From: Mesoflavibacter zeaxanthinifaciens DSM 18436
GTDB taxonomy: Bacteria; Bacteroidota; Bacteroidia; Flavobacteriales; Flavobacteriaceae
Direction of reading: 5' to 3'
DNA length: 64,000 nt
NCBI RefSeq assembly: GCF_000422365.1
Contig: NZ_KE383820.1
Coordinates: 26,552 to 90,551, forward strand
Shown here: piece after piece, positions 1 through 7,564 of the stretch
Layout: the number at the start of each line of letters is the position of its first letter
Position numbering within the stretch: position 1 is the stretch's first letter
Made by a program: the position numbers and the translations under genes
The notes under the pieces: model-generated
Told to the model about the DNA's origin: nothing
The model's database searches: none
Seen by the model: the letters and a program-made list of their open reading frames with translations, nothing else

Positions 1-194
1 ATAAACTATTTAAGTCTATCGTATTTTCTGGTTTAGTAAATAATGTGTTTAATAAAAAGTATGTTTCAAATGGATATTACGGTACATATGATGATACTTG
101 GTCAGTACCTGGTCAAACAACAACTTTAGATTATGCAGGATACTATCCACAAGCCACAACAAACTTTTTGTTAGGAATGACTTTAAAATTTTAA
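1..194 (+). CDS. TonB-dependent outer-membrane receptor, C-terminal end (partial)
   Basis: The reading frame is open from position 3 to the TAA at 192-194 and gives 63 residues; the 5' part lies outside the window. The segment contains NNVFNKKY, the usual spacing to aromatic residues, and ends in GMTLKF with a terminal Phe. This is the signature of the last beta-strands of a TonB-dependent receptor barrel, where the terminal aromatic residue is recognised by the BAM assembly machinery. The substrate cannot be inferred. A strong bidirectional terminator follows. Confidence 0.75.
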   Translation, partial: KLFKSIVFSGLVNNVFNKKYVSNGYYGTYDDTWSVPGQTTTLDYAGYYPQATTNFLLGMTLKF

Positions 195-211
195 TTAGTA
201 ATTAATTACAA

Positions 212-242
212 AAAAAAGCACCTTTTTTTAAGGTGCTTTTTT
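212..242. terminator. Bidirectional intrinsic terminator
   Basis: AAGCACCTT and AAGGTGCTT form a stem flanked by A-runs on one side and T-runs on the other. It can end the receptor gene on the plus strand and the convergent lipoprotein gene on the minus strand. Confidence 0.85.
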
Positions 243-260
243 ATTTTTCAATAAGTTTTT

Positions 261-704
261 TTAATTGTTGTAAACGCGTATTACACTACCATTTACTTCA
301 ACAAAATAAGGTTTTAAACTAAAATTGCCGTCAGTACCATCAAAAGGAGCACCAGTTACAATGTTGTAACTATTGCCATCCTCACAATTACAAGTTGCAG
401 TAATACCTTCAACAGTTAATCTAGAACAATCAGAAGGTGCATGGTTTGGATCTGTTAATTCAAAAGAAACATAATTGCCATTACCAACATTATAAATAAC
501 AATAGCATTATAACCAAAAGCGTTTAGCACTAAGTGGTTTCCAGCAAACTGTAAATCGTTATATTGAGGCAAAGATGTATCTATAGAGTTTTGAGTGTCA
601 AAAGCAATATTAGGGATATAATTATTGTTGTTATTATCATCATCTTTTTGACAAGAAACACTAATAATAATAAGCGATACAAGTGCTAATAATTTGATTT
701 TCAT
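261..704 (-). CDS. Rieske-like lipoprotein with degenerate cluster site
   Basis: 147 residues. The N-terminus is a lipoprotein signal with the lipobox Cys at 18, followed by an Asp/Asn-rich linker. Residues ~50-147 have the layout of small Bacteroidota Rieske-like lipoproteins: a segment with H88 and C93, then C105-N-C107 followed by a Gly-rich turn, and a final LKPYFVEVNGSVIRVY strand pair. The canonical Rieske pattern is CxH...CxxH. Here the second motif is CxC with no His, so [2Fe-2S] binding is doubtful. It is predicted to be membrane-anchored and single-gene, facing the upstream receptor gene across a shared terminator. Family assignment is by fold pattern only. Confidence 0.55.
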   Translation of the reverse strand: MKIKLLALVSLIIISVSCQKDDDNNNNNYIPNIAFDTQNSIDTSLPQYNDLQFAGNHLVLNAFGYNAIVIYNVGNGNYVSFELTDPNHAPSDCSRLTVEGITATCNCEDGNSYNIVTGAPFDGTDGNFSLKPYFVEVNGSVIRVYNN

Positions 705-771
705 ATTCTAAAATAAAAGTCTAAATTCTATACAAATTTACAACAATAAGTAGCGTAAAATAAATATTTTG

Positions 772-779
772 TATATTTG
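772..779 (+). promoter_or_regulatory. -7 element (TAnnTTTG) of greA
   Basis: TATATTTG matches the Bacteroidota -7 consensus. Transcription would start near 785-787, exactly at the base of the first leader hairpin. Confidence 0.6.
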
Positions 780-785
780 CTTAAC

Positions 786-845
786 AAAATCTCGTGCATG
801 CGAGATTTTTGCGTTTTACGCTGAAATTTTTTTCAGCGTCTTTTT
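786..845 (+). promoter_or_regulatory. greA leader: two tandem terminator-like hairpins
   Basis: The first hairpin pairs AAAATCTCG (786-794) with CGAGATTTT (801-809) around a TGCATG loop and is followed by T residues. The second pairs ACGCTGAAA (818-826) with TTTCAGCGT (831-839) and is followed by CTTTTT. Both lie between the predicted transcription start and the greA ATG at 864, so they are in the 5' leader and resemble attenuators. Confidence 0.6.
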
Positions 846-863
846 ATTTAAAACGAAATAACT

Positions 864-1337
864 ATGAGTAAAGTATCTTATTATACAGCAGAAGGTTTAA
901 AAAAACTAAGAGATGAGCTTAAGCAACTTAAAGATGTAGAACGCGTAAAAGCATCTAAAGCAATTGCCGAAGCAAGAGATAAAGGAGATTTAAGTGAAAA
1001 TGCAGAGTATGACGCCGCTAAAGAAGCGCAAGGTATGTTAGAGATGCGTATTTCTAAATTAGAAGAAGCTTTAGCTGGTGCGCGTTTAATAGACGAGTCT
1101 CAATTAGACACATCAAAAGCACTGGTGTTATCTAAAGTAAAAATTAAAAACCAAACCAATGGTATGGAAATGGTTTACACGTTAGTAGCAGATGGTGAAG
1201 CAGATTTAGCATCAGGAAAAATCTCTGTAAATAGTCCAATTGGTAAAGGATTGTTAGGTAAATCTGTTGGTGAAGTTGCCGAAATACAAGTGCCAAGTGG
1301 TATTATGAAATTTGATATTATCGAAATTTCTAGATAA
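864..1337 (+). CDS. greA: Transcription elongation factor GreA
   Basis: 157 residues, the usual GreA length. GreA binds the RNA polymerase secondary channel and stimulates cleavage of backtracked transcripts. The N-terminal coiled coil contains the conserved acidic tip region EARDKGDLSENAEYDAAKE (about residues 36-54), whose Asp and Glu side chains support Mg-dependent cleavage. The C-terminal FKBP-like half (about 80-157) includes SPIGKGLLGKSVGEVAEIQVPSG. The leader carries two terminator-like hairpins, and a composite terminator follows. The HIT gene lies downstream on the same strand. Confidence 0.97.
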   Translation: MSKVSYYTAEGLKKLRDELKQLKDVERVKASKAIAEARDKGDLSENAEYDAAKEAQGMLEMRISKLEEALAGARLIDESQLDTSKALVLSKVKIKNQTNGMEMVYTLVADGEADLASGKISVNSPIGKGLLGKSVGEVAEIQVPSGIMKFDIIEISR

Positions 1338-1346
1338 ATAATATTT

Positions 1347-1357
1347 CGCTTTCGCGG
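1347..1357. repeat. CGCTTTCGCGG motif
   Basis: GC-rich 11-mer directly after greA, inside a short inverted repeat (ATTTC...GGAAAT). The same 11-mer occurs at 49491-49501 and 57680-57690 in reverse orientation, with a one-base variant at 4736-4746. Confidence 0.5.
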
Positions 1358-1369
1358 AAATTAAAAACA

Positions 1370-1420
1370 AAATTCCTGTGTATTCTGAAATATGTTTTCA
1401 GTTTGGCAGGAATCTTTTTT
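1370..1420 (+). terminator. Composite terminator of greA
   Basis: An outer stem ATTCCTG/CAGGAAT encloses an inner CTGAAA/TTTCAG hairpin and is followed by CTTTTTT. The ATG at 1392 lies inside this structure, so the HIT start is placed further down. Confidence 0.75.
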
Positions 1421-1445
1421 ATATTTAAATTATAAATTAATCAAT

Positions 1446-1835
1446 ATGGCTTCAATATTTACAAAAATTATAAATGGTGAAATCCCGTGCTACAAAATTG
1501 CAGAAACAGAAGACTTTTTTGCCTTTTTAGATATCAATCCTAATGCTAAAGGACATACGCTTTGTATTCCCAAAAAAGAAGTTGATAAGATCTTTGATTT
1601 AGATGAAGCTACATATATAGGCTTAATGCAATTTTCTAGAAAAGTTGCTATAGCTATAGAACAAGCAATATCATGTAAGCGTGTTGGTGTAAGCGTAATC
1701 GGTTTAGAAGTACCTCATGTACACGTACATTTAATTCCCTTAAACACTATGGAAGATGCGCGCTTTATTAGTAAAGAAACACTTACTAAAGAAGATTTTG
1801 AAGCAACTGCAAAAGCAATACAATCTTACTTATAA
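1446..1835 (+). CDS. HIT family nucleotide hydrolase
   Basis: 129 residues of the histidine-triad superfamily; members hydrolyse nucleoside phosphoramidates or adenylates in the cytoplasm. The N-terminus MASIFTKIINGEIPCYKIAE and the signature HVHVHLIP (His-x-His-x-His) near residues 97-104 are clear. The catalytic middle His is present. An in-frame ATG at 1392 would add 18 residues but lies within the greA terminator, so the ATG at 1446 is chosen. The last 10 bases overlap the convergent zinc-ribbon gene. It is likely monocistronic or a read-through partner of greA. Confidence 0.93.
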   Translation: MASIFTKIINGEIPCYKIAETEDFFAFLDINPNAKGHTLCIPKKEVDKIFDLDEATYIGLMQFSRKVAIAIEQAISCKRVGVSVIGLEVPHVHVHLIPLNTMEDARFISKETLTKEDFEATAKAIQSYL

Positions 1836-2176
1836 GAGCTGATTAAAAACGTAACTAAAGCAGCAATTAAAACTATAGCTACTACTATTAAAATCAATGC
1901 AAATGGTTTTAGTTTTAAGTAGTTTTTTTTTGGCGTAAATGCTTTTAATTGATACTCATAAACACGCTCAATGTCATCAGTCCATTGTACAGGGAAGATT
2001 TCAGTTTCACAAGTGTTACAATATAAGCTATGACTTATTTTTTGAGTCAAAGTTTTGTGAAGTGTCGTTTCTAAAAACTCTTGTTTAAAAGTAAGTTGTA
2101 ATCCAGAGTTGTTATAACATTCTGGACAGTTATTTTTTAAAACTACTTGTTTTATTGTAGCATAACTTTTACGCAT
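1826..2176 (-). CDS. Small zinc-ribbon membrane protein
   Basis: 116 residues, function unknown. Cys17-x-x-Cys20 and Cys53-x-x-Cys56 form a probable four-cysteine zinc ribbon. Residues ~90-113 form one hydrophobic helix, which would anchor the protein with the ribbon in the cytoplasm. Its ATG follows the histidine kinase stop by two bases, so the two are almost certainly co-transcribed. The 3' end overlaps the HIT gene by 10 bp in convergent orientation. I see no known domain beyond the ribbon; the kinase linkage suggests, without proving, a shared signalling context. Confidence 0.7.
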   Translation of the reverse strand: MRKSYATIKQVVLKNNCPECYNNSGLQLTFKQEFLETTLHKTLTQKISHSLYCNTCETEIFPVQWTDDIERVYEYQLKAFTPKKNYLKLKPFALILIVVAIVLIAALVTFLISSYK

Positions 2177-2178
2177 AA

Positions 2179-3330
2179 TTAAACTGTTTTTAGAGAAATT
2201 AACATGGTTGTTCCAACACCAATTTCTGATAATTGTACTTTTATTTTTCCGTCATGAAAATCTTCAACAATACGTTTTGTTAAAGATAATCCCAATCCCC
2301 AACCACGTTTTTTAGTGGTGTAACCTGGCTCAAAGATAGTTTTAAATTCTTTTTTAGAGATGCCTTTACCAGTATCACTAACTGTAATATCTACATATTT
2401 TTGATGTGGCGTAATTTGAACTCTCAAATTCCCTTTTCCTTTCATGGCATCTATCGCATTTTTAACCAAGTTTTCAATACTCCAACCGTATAATTGTCTA
2501 TTTAAATTTACATAAATTGGTGTGTCTGGAGCATCAATACTAAAGTTAATCAATTTTGAGGATCTAGACTTTAAATAACTATAAGCATCTTTAGTTTCTT
2601 CAACAATATCTAATTGTTCTAACGTTGGTAAAGAGCCTATTTTACTAAAACGTTCGGTAATAGTTTGTAATCTATTTATGTCCTTTTCAATCTCTTTAAT
2701 ATATTCTGGATTAGTGTTTTCGGTCTTTAAAATTTCTGTCCAACCAATTAAAGAAGATAGCGGCGTGCCAATTTGATGAGCTGTTTCTTTTGCCATTCCT
2801 GACCACAATTTGTTTTCGGTTGCGTTTTTAGAACTTTTGTAAAAAAAGTAAACAACTGCACCAAATAGTAAAATGATCAACAGTAGCGCTAATGGATAGT
2901 ATTTAAGCTTGTTTAATAAAGGAGAATTTCCGTAGTAAAGCGTAGATAAAACTTTGTCTTTGTATTTAATTTCGATGGGTTTATTTTCTCCTTTAAATTG
3001 TTCTATTAAAGATTTAAGGTAAGTTTCGTCTTCTGTTTCCTTTTCATCTATGTTATTAAAGTCCATCGTTCCATCTTCGTTAACTTTAATCATTGGAGTA
3101 GTGTTATTACTTTCTAAAATTTTTAGGGGTAAATTGCCAATATCTCCATTTAAATCCATGTTCTGGATAATGTCTTGTTGAGCAAAAGACCAAATCTCCA
3201 TTTTTTTGCGTTCTTCTTCTTTAAATTTTTGAAAGAACACGTAGGTATTCCATAAAATCAAAGAGATAATTCCAAAAGACGCAATAATAATAATCCAACG
3301 TACTAGCTGACGATGTTTAGTAAAAAACAT
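2179..3330 (-). CDS. Membrane sensor histidine kinase
   Basis: 383 residues. Two transmembrane helices (about 11-30 and 144-164) flank an extracytoplasmic sensor segment of ~110 residues. The dimerisation/phospho-acceptor box KETAHQIGTPLSSL places the His at 185; this A-H-Q-I-G-T-P variant is common in flavobacterial kinases. The ATPase domain has the N box (NLVKNAIDAM), DTGKGI and GWGLGLSLTKRIV. There is no HAMP domain and no adjacent response regulator, so it is an orphan kinase. The zinc-ribbon gene follows after 2 bp. The signal is unknown. Confidence 0.9.
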   Translation of the reverse strand: MFFTKHRQLVRWIIIIASFGIISLILWNTYVFFQKFKEEERKKMEIWSFAQQDIIQNMDLNGDIGNLPLKILESNNTTPMIKVNEDGTMDFNNIDEKETEDETYLKSLIEQFKGENKPIEIKYKDKVLSTLYYGNSPLLNKLKYYPLALLLIILLFGAVVYFFYKSSKNATENKLWSGMAKETAHQIGTPLSSLIGWTEILKTENTNPEYIKEIEKDINRLQTITERFSKIGSLPTLEQLDIVEETKDAYSYLKSRSSKLINFSIDAPDTPIYVNLNRQLYGWSIENLVKNAIDAMKGKGNLRVQITPHQKYVDITVSDTGKGISKKEFKTIFEPGYTTKKRGWGLGLSLTKRIVEDFHDGKIKVQLSEIGVGTTMLISLKTV

Positions 3331-3424
3331 GATGGTTAATTTTTGTTGTTAATATAATGCAATTCTGTTAATAATATTGTGAGAGTTACCCATTAAATTG
3401 CTTTTAGTTGCGTGCCAGATTATG

Positions 3425-3432
3425 TACTTTTG
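3425..3432 (+). promoter_or_regulatory. -7 element of the flavin reductase-like gene
   Basis: TACTTTTG matches TAnnTTTG, 19 bp before the ATG at 3452, which implies a leader of about 13 nt. Confidence 0.55.
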
Positions 3433-3451
3433 TACAAAATAAACAAGTAGT

Positions 3452-4306
3452 ATGTTATCATTTTTGCCAAAGGATTTAGAAACACCAAAACTACACAGTT
3501 ACCTACTTAGCGCTGTGGCACCAAGACCAATCGCGTTTGCAAGTACAGTAGATAAAGATGGAAGACCAAACCTATCACCGTTTAGTTTTTTTAACGTATT
3601 TAGTGCAAATCCACCAATATTAATATTTTCTCCTGCAAGACGTGTTAGAGGCAATACCACAAAACATACTTTAGAAAATGTAGAAGTTACAAATGAAGTC
3701 GTAATTAATGTGGTAAATTATGATATTGTACAACAAATGTCATTAAGTAGTACAGAATATCCTGAAGGTGTTAACGAATTTGAAAAAGCAGGGTTAACCA
3801 TGCTAAAATCGGACATTGTTAAACCTTTTAGAGTGGCAGAAAGCCCAATACAAATGGAGTGTAAGGTTAATGAAATTGTTAAGCTAGGTACAGAAGGTGG
3901 TGCAGGTAATTTAGTAATATGCGAAGTGGTTAAAATGCATATTAATGATGAGGTTTTAGATGAAAATGGAGCTATCGATCAAGTAAAATTAGACTTAGTA
4001 TCAAGAGCAGGAGGTAGTTTTTATAGCAGAGCAAAATCTGGTTTTTTTGAAATACCAAAACCTTTAAGAACCTTAGGTATTGGTGTAGACGCTTTACCAG
4101 AACATGTAAAAAACAGTAACATCTTAACAGGTAATGATTTAGGTTTATTAGCAAATGTAGAAACATTACCAACAGAAGATGCTATATTAGCATTTAAACA
4201 AAAACATGATTTATCAAAATTAAATCTAGAAGAAAAACACAAAAAAGCACAAGATTTTTTAAGTTATAATGATGTAGAAAGTGCTTGGAAAATGCTATTA
4301 TTGTAA
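3452..4306 (+). CDS. Flavin reductase-like FMN-binding protein
   Basis: 284 residues. Residues ~15-190 form a split-barrel flavin reductase-like domain; the segment SAVAPRPIAFASTVDKDGRP followed by NLSPFSFFNVFSANPP is typical of the FMN-binding DIM6/NTAB family. Members reduce or bind FMN using NAD(P)H, usually in the cytoplasm. The C-terminal ~90 residues are mostly helical with no assigned function. The gene sits 46 bp upstream of the DUF3127 gene on the same strand and could be co-transcribed. The physiological substrate is unknown. Confidence 0.85.
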   Translation: MLSFLPKDLETPKLHSYLLSAVAPRPIAFASTVDKDGRPNLSPFSFFNVFSANPPILIFSPARRVRGNTTKHTLENVEVTNEVVINVVNYDIVQQMSLSSTEYPEGVNEFEKAGLTMLKSDIVKPFRVAESPIQMECKVNEIVKLGTEGGAGNLVICEVVKMHINDEVLDENGAIDQVKLDLVSRAGGSFYSRAKSGFFEIPKPLRTLGIGVDALPEHVKNSNILTGNDLGLLANVETLPTEDAILAFKQKHDLSKLNLEEKHKKAQDFLSYNDVESAWKMLLL

Positions 4307-4352
4307 AATAGCAATATAAATTTAGACGAATATTTAATAATTATAGAGAGAA

Positions 4353-4727
4353 ATGGAAGTACAAGGAAAAGTAAAATTAATTGGAGAAACACAGACTTTT
4401 GGAAGTAATGGGTTTAGAAAAAGAGAAATAGTAGTAACTACCGAAGAGCAGTACCCACAACATATCATGATAGAGTTTGTTCAAGATAAAACAGATTTAT
4501 TAAATAACTACCAAGTAGGACAAGATGTAAAAGTTAACATTAACTTACGTGGTAGAGAATGGGTAAATCCACAAGGTGAAACAAAATATTTCAACTCTAT
4601 TCAAGGTTGGCGTATAGAAGCTGTTCAAGCAGGTTCACCACAAGGCATGCCAGAAGTGCCACCAGCACAAGCTTTTGAACCAGCAAATAATGTAAACGAA
4701 GAAGAGCACGACGATTTACCGTTTTAA
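4353..4727 (+). CDS. DUF3127 protein with SSB-like C-terminal tail
   Basis: 124 residues. Residues 1-95 match the DUF3127 pattern (MEVQGKVKLIGETQTFGSNGFRKRE, then VNINLRGREW), a Bacteroidota family predicted to be OB-fold-like. A Pro/Ala-rich linker follows, and the protein ends in EEEHDDLPF. That ending resembles the acidic, Pro-Phe-terminated tip of single-stranded DNA-binding protein, through which SSB recruits repair proteins. A nucleic-acid role is therefore plausible, but it is inferred from shape and tail only. A strong terminator follows. Confidence 0.75.
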   Translation: MEVQGKVKLIGETQTFGSNGFRKREIVVTTEEQYPQHIMIEFVQDKTDLLNNYQVGQDVKVNINLRGREWVNPQGETKYFNSIQGWRIEAVQAGSPQGMPEVPPAQAFEPANNVNEEEHDDLPF

Positions 4728-4735
4728 ACATATTT

Positions 4736-4746
4736 CGATTTCGCGG
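4736..4746. repeat. CGATTTCGCGG, variant of the GC-rich 11-mer
   Basis: Differs by one base from the motif at 1347-1357. It has the same flanks (ATTTC before, GGAAAT after) and the same position, between a stop codon and a terminator. Confidence 0.45.
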
Positions 4747-4750
4747 AAAT

Positions 4751-4788
4751 AAAAACCCTCAAAACCTATTTGGTTTTGAGGGTTTTTT
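4751..4788 (+). terminator. Terminator of the DUF3127 gene
   Basis: CCCTCAAAACC pairs with GGTTTTGAGGG around TATTT and is followed by six T residues. Confidence 0.9.
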
Positions 4789-4832
4789 GTCAAATTCATT
4801 TTAAATATTTATTTTAAGTAAAAATAATTGCA

Positions 4833-5459
4833 TTGAATTTTCTAAATAAACATCACTTTTTTCCTCCAGTATCTCAAGCAACAGAAGATGGTCTTTTAGC
4901 TTTTGGTGGCGATTTAAGTCCAGAACGACTTTTAGCAGCTTACCAAAACGGAATTTTTCCTTGGTTTGAAGATGATAATACTATTTTATGGTGGTCACCA
5001 GATCCTCGATTTGTTTTATTTCCTTCTAGGTTAAAAGTATCTAAAAGTATGAAACAAGTGTTGCGTAATTGTAATTTTGAAGTGACCGTAAATAAGGATT
5101 TTAATGCGGTTATTACCGAATGTGCTAAAGCAAAACGACCAGGTCAAGACAGTACATGGATTACCAACGGAATGGTAGAGGCTTATAACACATTACATCA
5201 ACTAGGTTTTGCTAAATCTGTCGAGGTTTGGCAAGACCAAAAACTTGTTGCTGGTTTATATGGTGTCGACTTAAATAATGGTGTGTTTTGTGGTGAAAGT
5301 ATGTTTACCAAAGTTAGTAATGCTAGCAAAGCTGGTTTTATCACTTTTATTCAAAATAGTAATTACAAATTAATAGATTGTCAAGTTTATACCAATCACT
5401 TAGAAAGTTTAGGTGCAGAAGATATTTCTAGAGATGAGTTTTTAAAATATATAAAATAA
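4833..5459 (+). CDS. aat: Leucyl/phenylalanyl-tRNA--protein transferase
   Basis: 208 residues. Aat transfers Leu or Phe from aminoacyl-tRNA to N-terminal Lys or Arg, marking proteins for ClpS/ClpAP in the bacterial N-degron pathway. The hallmark YQNGIFPWFEDDNTILWWSPDPR (residues ~37-59) is intact, as are VEVW and GVFCGESMF in the GNAT-like core. The only sensible start is TTG at 4833; no in-frame ATG precedes the conserved N-terminal MNFLNKHHFFPP. The convergent tag gene ends 10 bp away with no obvious terminator between them. Confidence 0.95.
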   Translation: MNFLNKHHFFPPVSQATEDGLLAFGGDLSPERLLAAYQNGIFPWFEDDNTILWWSPDPRFVLFPSRLKVSKSMKQVLRNCNFEVTVNKDFNAVITECAKAKRPGQDSTWITNGMVEAYNTLHQLGFAKSVEVWQDQKLVAGLYGVDLNNGVFCGESMFTKVSNASKAGFITFIQNSNYKLIDCQVYTNHLESLGAEDISRDEFLKYIK

Positions 5460-5469
5460 CTACATTTTA

Positions 5470-6033
5470 CTAAACTTGATTATACCTAAAACAATCAATC
5501 TCATGGTCGTTAACCATACCAGTTGCTTGCATATGTGCATATATAACAGTGCTGCCTACAAATTTAAACCCTCGTTTTTTTAAATCTTTACTTAAAGCAT
5601 CACTTATTGGTGTATTTGCTTGAGCTTCTTTATAATTTTTTACTTTGTTTTTTATAGGTTTTCCGTCTACAAAAGCCCAAATGTATTTACTAAACGATCC
5701 AAATTCTTCCTGCACTTTCATAAAAGCTTGTGCATTGGTAACTGTAGCTTTAATCTTTAGTCTATTGCGTATAATACCTTCATTTTGCATTAATTCTTCA
5801 AGTTTCGTTTCATTATAATTTGCTATTTTTTTGTAGTCAAAATCATCAAAAGCGACTCTAAAATTTTCGCGTTTACGCAACACAGTAATCCAACTCAATC
5901 CAGCTTGAAATGTTTCAAGAATTAAAAACTCAAAAATGGTGTCGTCATCATAAACAGGTTTTCCCCATTCTTGGTCATGATAGGCTTCGTATAGTGCATC
6001 ACCAACGCACCAACCACATCTGTGTTTTGTCAT
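5470..6033 (-). CDS. tag: DNA-3-methyladenine glycosylase I
   Basis: 187 residues, the usual Tag length. Tag removes 3-methyladenine from alkylated DNA to start base-excision repair. The zinc site of the family is visible: Cys6 and His19 near the N-terminus, His177 and Cys181 near the C-terminus. Other conserved segments are RCGWCVGDALYEAYHDQEWG and FQAGLSWITVLRKRENFR. It is a single gene. An alkyltransferase-like protein for bulky O6-alkylguanine is encoded elsewhere in the window (44950), so two alkylation-repair functions are present but unlinked. Confidence 0.95.
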   Translation of the reverse strand: MTKHRCGWCVGDALYEAYHDQEWGKPVYDDDTIFEFLILETFQAGLSWITVLRKRENFRVAFDDFDYKKIANYNETKLEELMQNEGIIRNRLKIKATVTNAQAFMKVQEEFGSFSKYIWAFVDGKPIKNKVKNYKEAQANTPISDALSKDLKKRGFKFVGSTVIYAHMQATGMVNDHEIDCFRYNQV

Positions 6034-6110
6034 TGTAAGGTTTTTAAAAATATACTACTAATGTAACAACAGTTACTAAATTATCCTAAAAGTTGCTGTA
6101 ATTTTAGACT

Positions 6111-6725
6111 ATGGAAACAACACAATTAGACTTAGCAAATGTTATAGAAGAGAGCTTAAAAAAAAGTCTTTCTTATCAAGATTATAGAACTTTATTAAGC
6201 AGGTTAGTAGAAGAGAATGCTACTACAGGTACTAATCAATCTGAAGCATTAATTAATTATACAGCGCTTAACGATAGACGTATGAAGCGCTGGGATAAAA
6301 CGGTAAAAATTAGTGAAGCCGATAAAATAACTATTAAAAATGCAACAGTAAATCAAACATGGATTGTTCTTACCGAAAGTTGGTGTGGCGATGCAGCACA
6401 TGTAATACCTGTAATTAATAAGGTTGCCGAGTTAAATACTGGTATTAATTTGCAATTGGTTATGCGTGATGAAAATGAGCAATTAATGGATTTGTTCTTA
6501 ACCAACGGAGGTAAATCAATACCTAAACTTATTCAGTTTGATAATACATCAAAAACAGTTTTAAATAGTTATGGACCTAGACCAACAGAAGCTACCAAGC
6601 TGGTTAATGATTTTAAAAAGATACACGGTACGTTAACTGCCGAATTTAAAGAAGATTTACAACGTTGGTACAATAAAGATAAAGGTCAAAATGTGATTAA
6701 AGATTTAATAGAATTGATATACTAA
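6111..6725 (+). CDS. Thioredoxin-family protein lacking the resolving cysteine
   Basis: 204 residues with a thioredoxin-like domain at ~75-190 (Thioredoxin_9 type). The usual W-C-G-P-C site is replaced by ES-W91-C92-G-D-A-A, so only the nucleophilic Cys remains and a CxxC dithiol exchange is not possible. The cis-Pro region KSIPKLIQF is present. No signal peptide is seen, so it should be cytoplasmic. It is single-gene, followed by a repeat fragment. Peroxiredoxin- or glutaredoxin-like monothiol chemistry, or binding without catalysis, are both possible. Confidence 0.8.
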   Translation: METTQLDLANVIEESLKKSLSYQDYRTLLSRLVEENATTGTNQSEALINYTALNDRRMKRWDKTVKISEADKITIKNATVNQTWIVLTESWCGDAAHVIPVINKVAELNTGINLQLVMRDENEQLMDLFLTNGGKSIPKLIQFDNTSKTVLNSYGPRPTEATKLVNDFKKIHGTLTAEFKEDLQRWYNKDKGQNVIKDLIELIY

Positions 6726-6728
6726 TAA

Positions 6729-6772
6729 CGTCAGTTCGAGTGATTTTAAGGCACGAAAAATTGTTTCGAGAA
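6729..6772. repeat. Fragment of an intergenic inverted-repeat element
   Basis: CGTCAGTTCGAGTGA followed by TTGTTTCGAGAA matches the right half of the element at 21995-22101 (CGTCAGTTCGAGTGA and TTGTATCGAGAA). The left half is missing. Confidence 0.6.
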
Positions 6773-6775
6773 CTT

Positions 6776-7492
6776 TTATTGAAATTCAAAAGTAATAGTA
6801 CCTATTTGTGAAGTTTTATTAGCACTGTTAAATCTAGCTTCTTTTGCATACTTTAAAGCGTAGTCTTTTAAACAAGCATTATTAGAAGTTGATGCAGAAT
6901 TGGTGCTAACTTTAACCACGTTTCCGTTTTGATTTACTGTAATATTTACTACTATTTTTCCTCTTGCATCGCATAAATAAATAGGAACAGGTAAAAATTG
7001 ATCTATACGACCTTTTAAAGAATAATAGACATTACTGTTGGTATTTGCGACATTGCTTTGTGCTGCACTTTGATTTTTGCTACGTTTAGAAAGCACACTA
7101 TTTACACTATTAAAACTGGTTATAGTTTCTTCAGAAATTGAAGAATTACCATTGCTTTTAGATGTTGAAGTCTCCTTAATTACTTCATTTTTATAAGTTT
7201 CTAGTTTAGGGTTTTTATAATCTTTTGGTGGCGCTATAGGTTTGTAAGCTTGTGCGTAATGTTTATAATTTTCGGTGGTATTAAAAGCTTTATTTGTAGT
7301 GTTAGAACTTTTGTTTTGTGATTCAATTTCAGGTATTTGTTCTTTTATATCTTCAATAGTTTCTACTTCATAAAATGTTTCAGCTTGCGCATTATCTAAC
7401 TTAAAAATAGTTGTATTAAAAATTGAAAGTACCAATGTACCCACAATTAAAAAAGTTATAGCTAATGCCTTATGTGAATTGTTAAACTGCAT
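6776..7492 (-). CDS. TonB-like periplasmic protein
   Basis: 238 residues. An N-terminal membrane helix (about 8-30) is followed by a long Ser/Asn/Lys-rich linker typical of a periplasm-spanning region. Residues ~150-238 form a TonB C-terminal-like domain: GKIVVNITVNQNGNVVKVSTN, then CLKDYALKYAKEARFN and a final IGTITFEFQ strand. TonB family proteins pass inner-membrane energy to outer-membrane receptors. No ExbB/ExbD lies nearby, and the gene follows truB in the cell-envelope cluster, so an envelope role other than receptor energisation is possible. Confidence 0.75.
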   Translation of the reverse strand: MQFNNSHKALAITFLIVGTLVLSIFNTTIFKLDNAQAETFYEVETIEDIKEQIPEIESQNKSSNTTNKAFNTTENYKHYAQAYKPIAPPKDYKNPKLETYKNEVIKETSTSKSNGNSSISEETITSFNSVNSVLSKRSKNQSAAQSNVANTNSNVYYSLKGRIDQFLPVPIYLCDARGKIVVNITVNQNGNVVKVSTNSASTSNNACLKDYALKYAKEARFNSANKTSQIGTITFEFQ

Positions 7493-7564
7493 GCAAACAA
7501 ATTAATAATTAAGCTTGATTTGTTAGTAATTAATATACGCAGCTATATATTGAAAAGACGTTTT

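Noticed and set aside
1392..1445. Upstream ATG of the HIT gene
   Set aside because: It lies in the stem of the greA terminator, and the conserved protein starts at 1446.
6776..7492. Dedicated TonB for the receptor at 10238
   Set aside because: It lies in the opposite operon after truB with no exbB/exbD and belongs to the conserved envelope cluster rather than to the sugar island.
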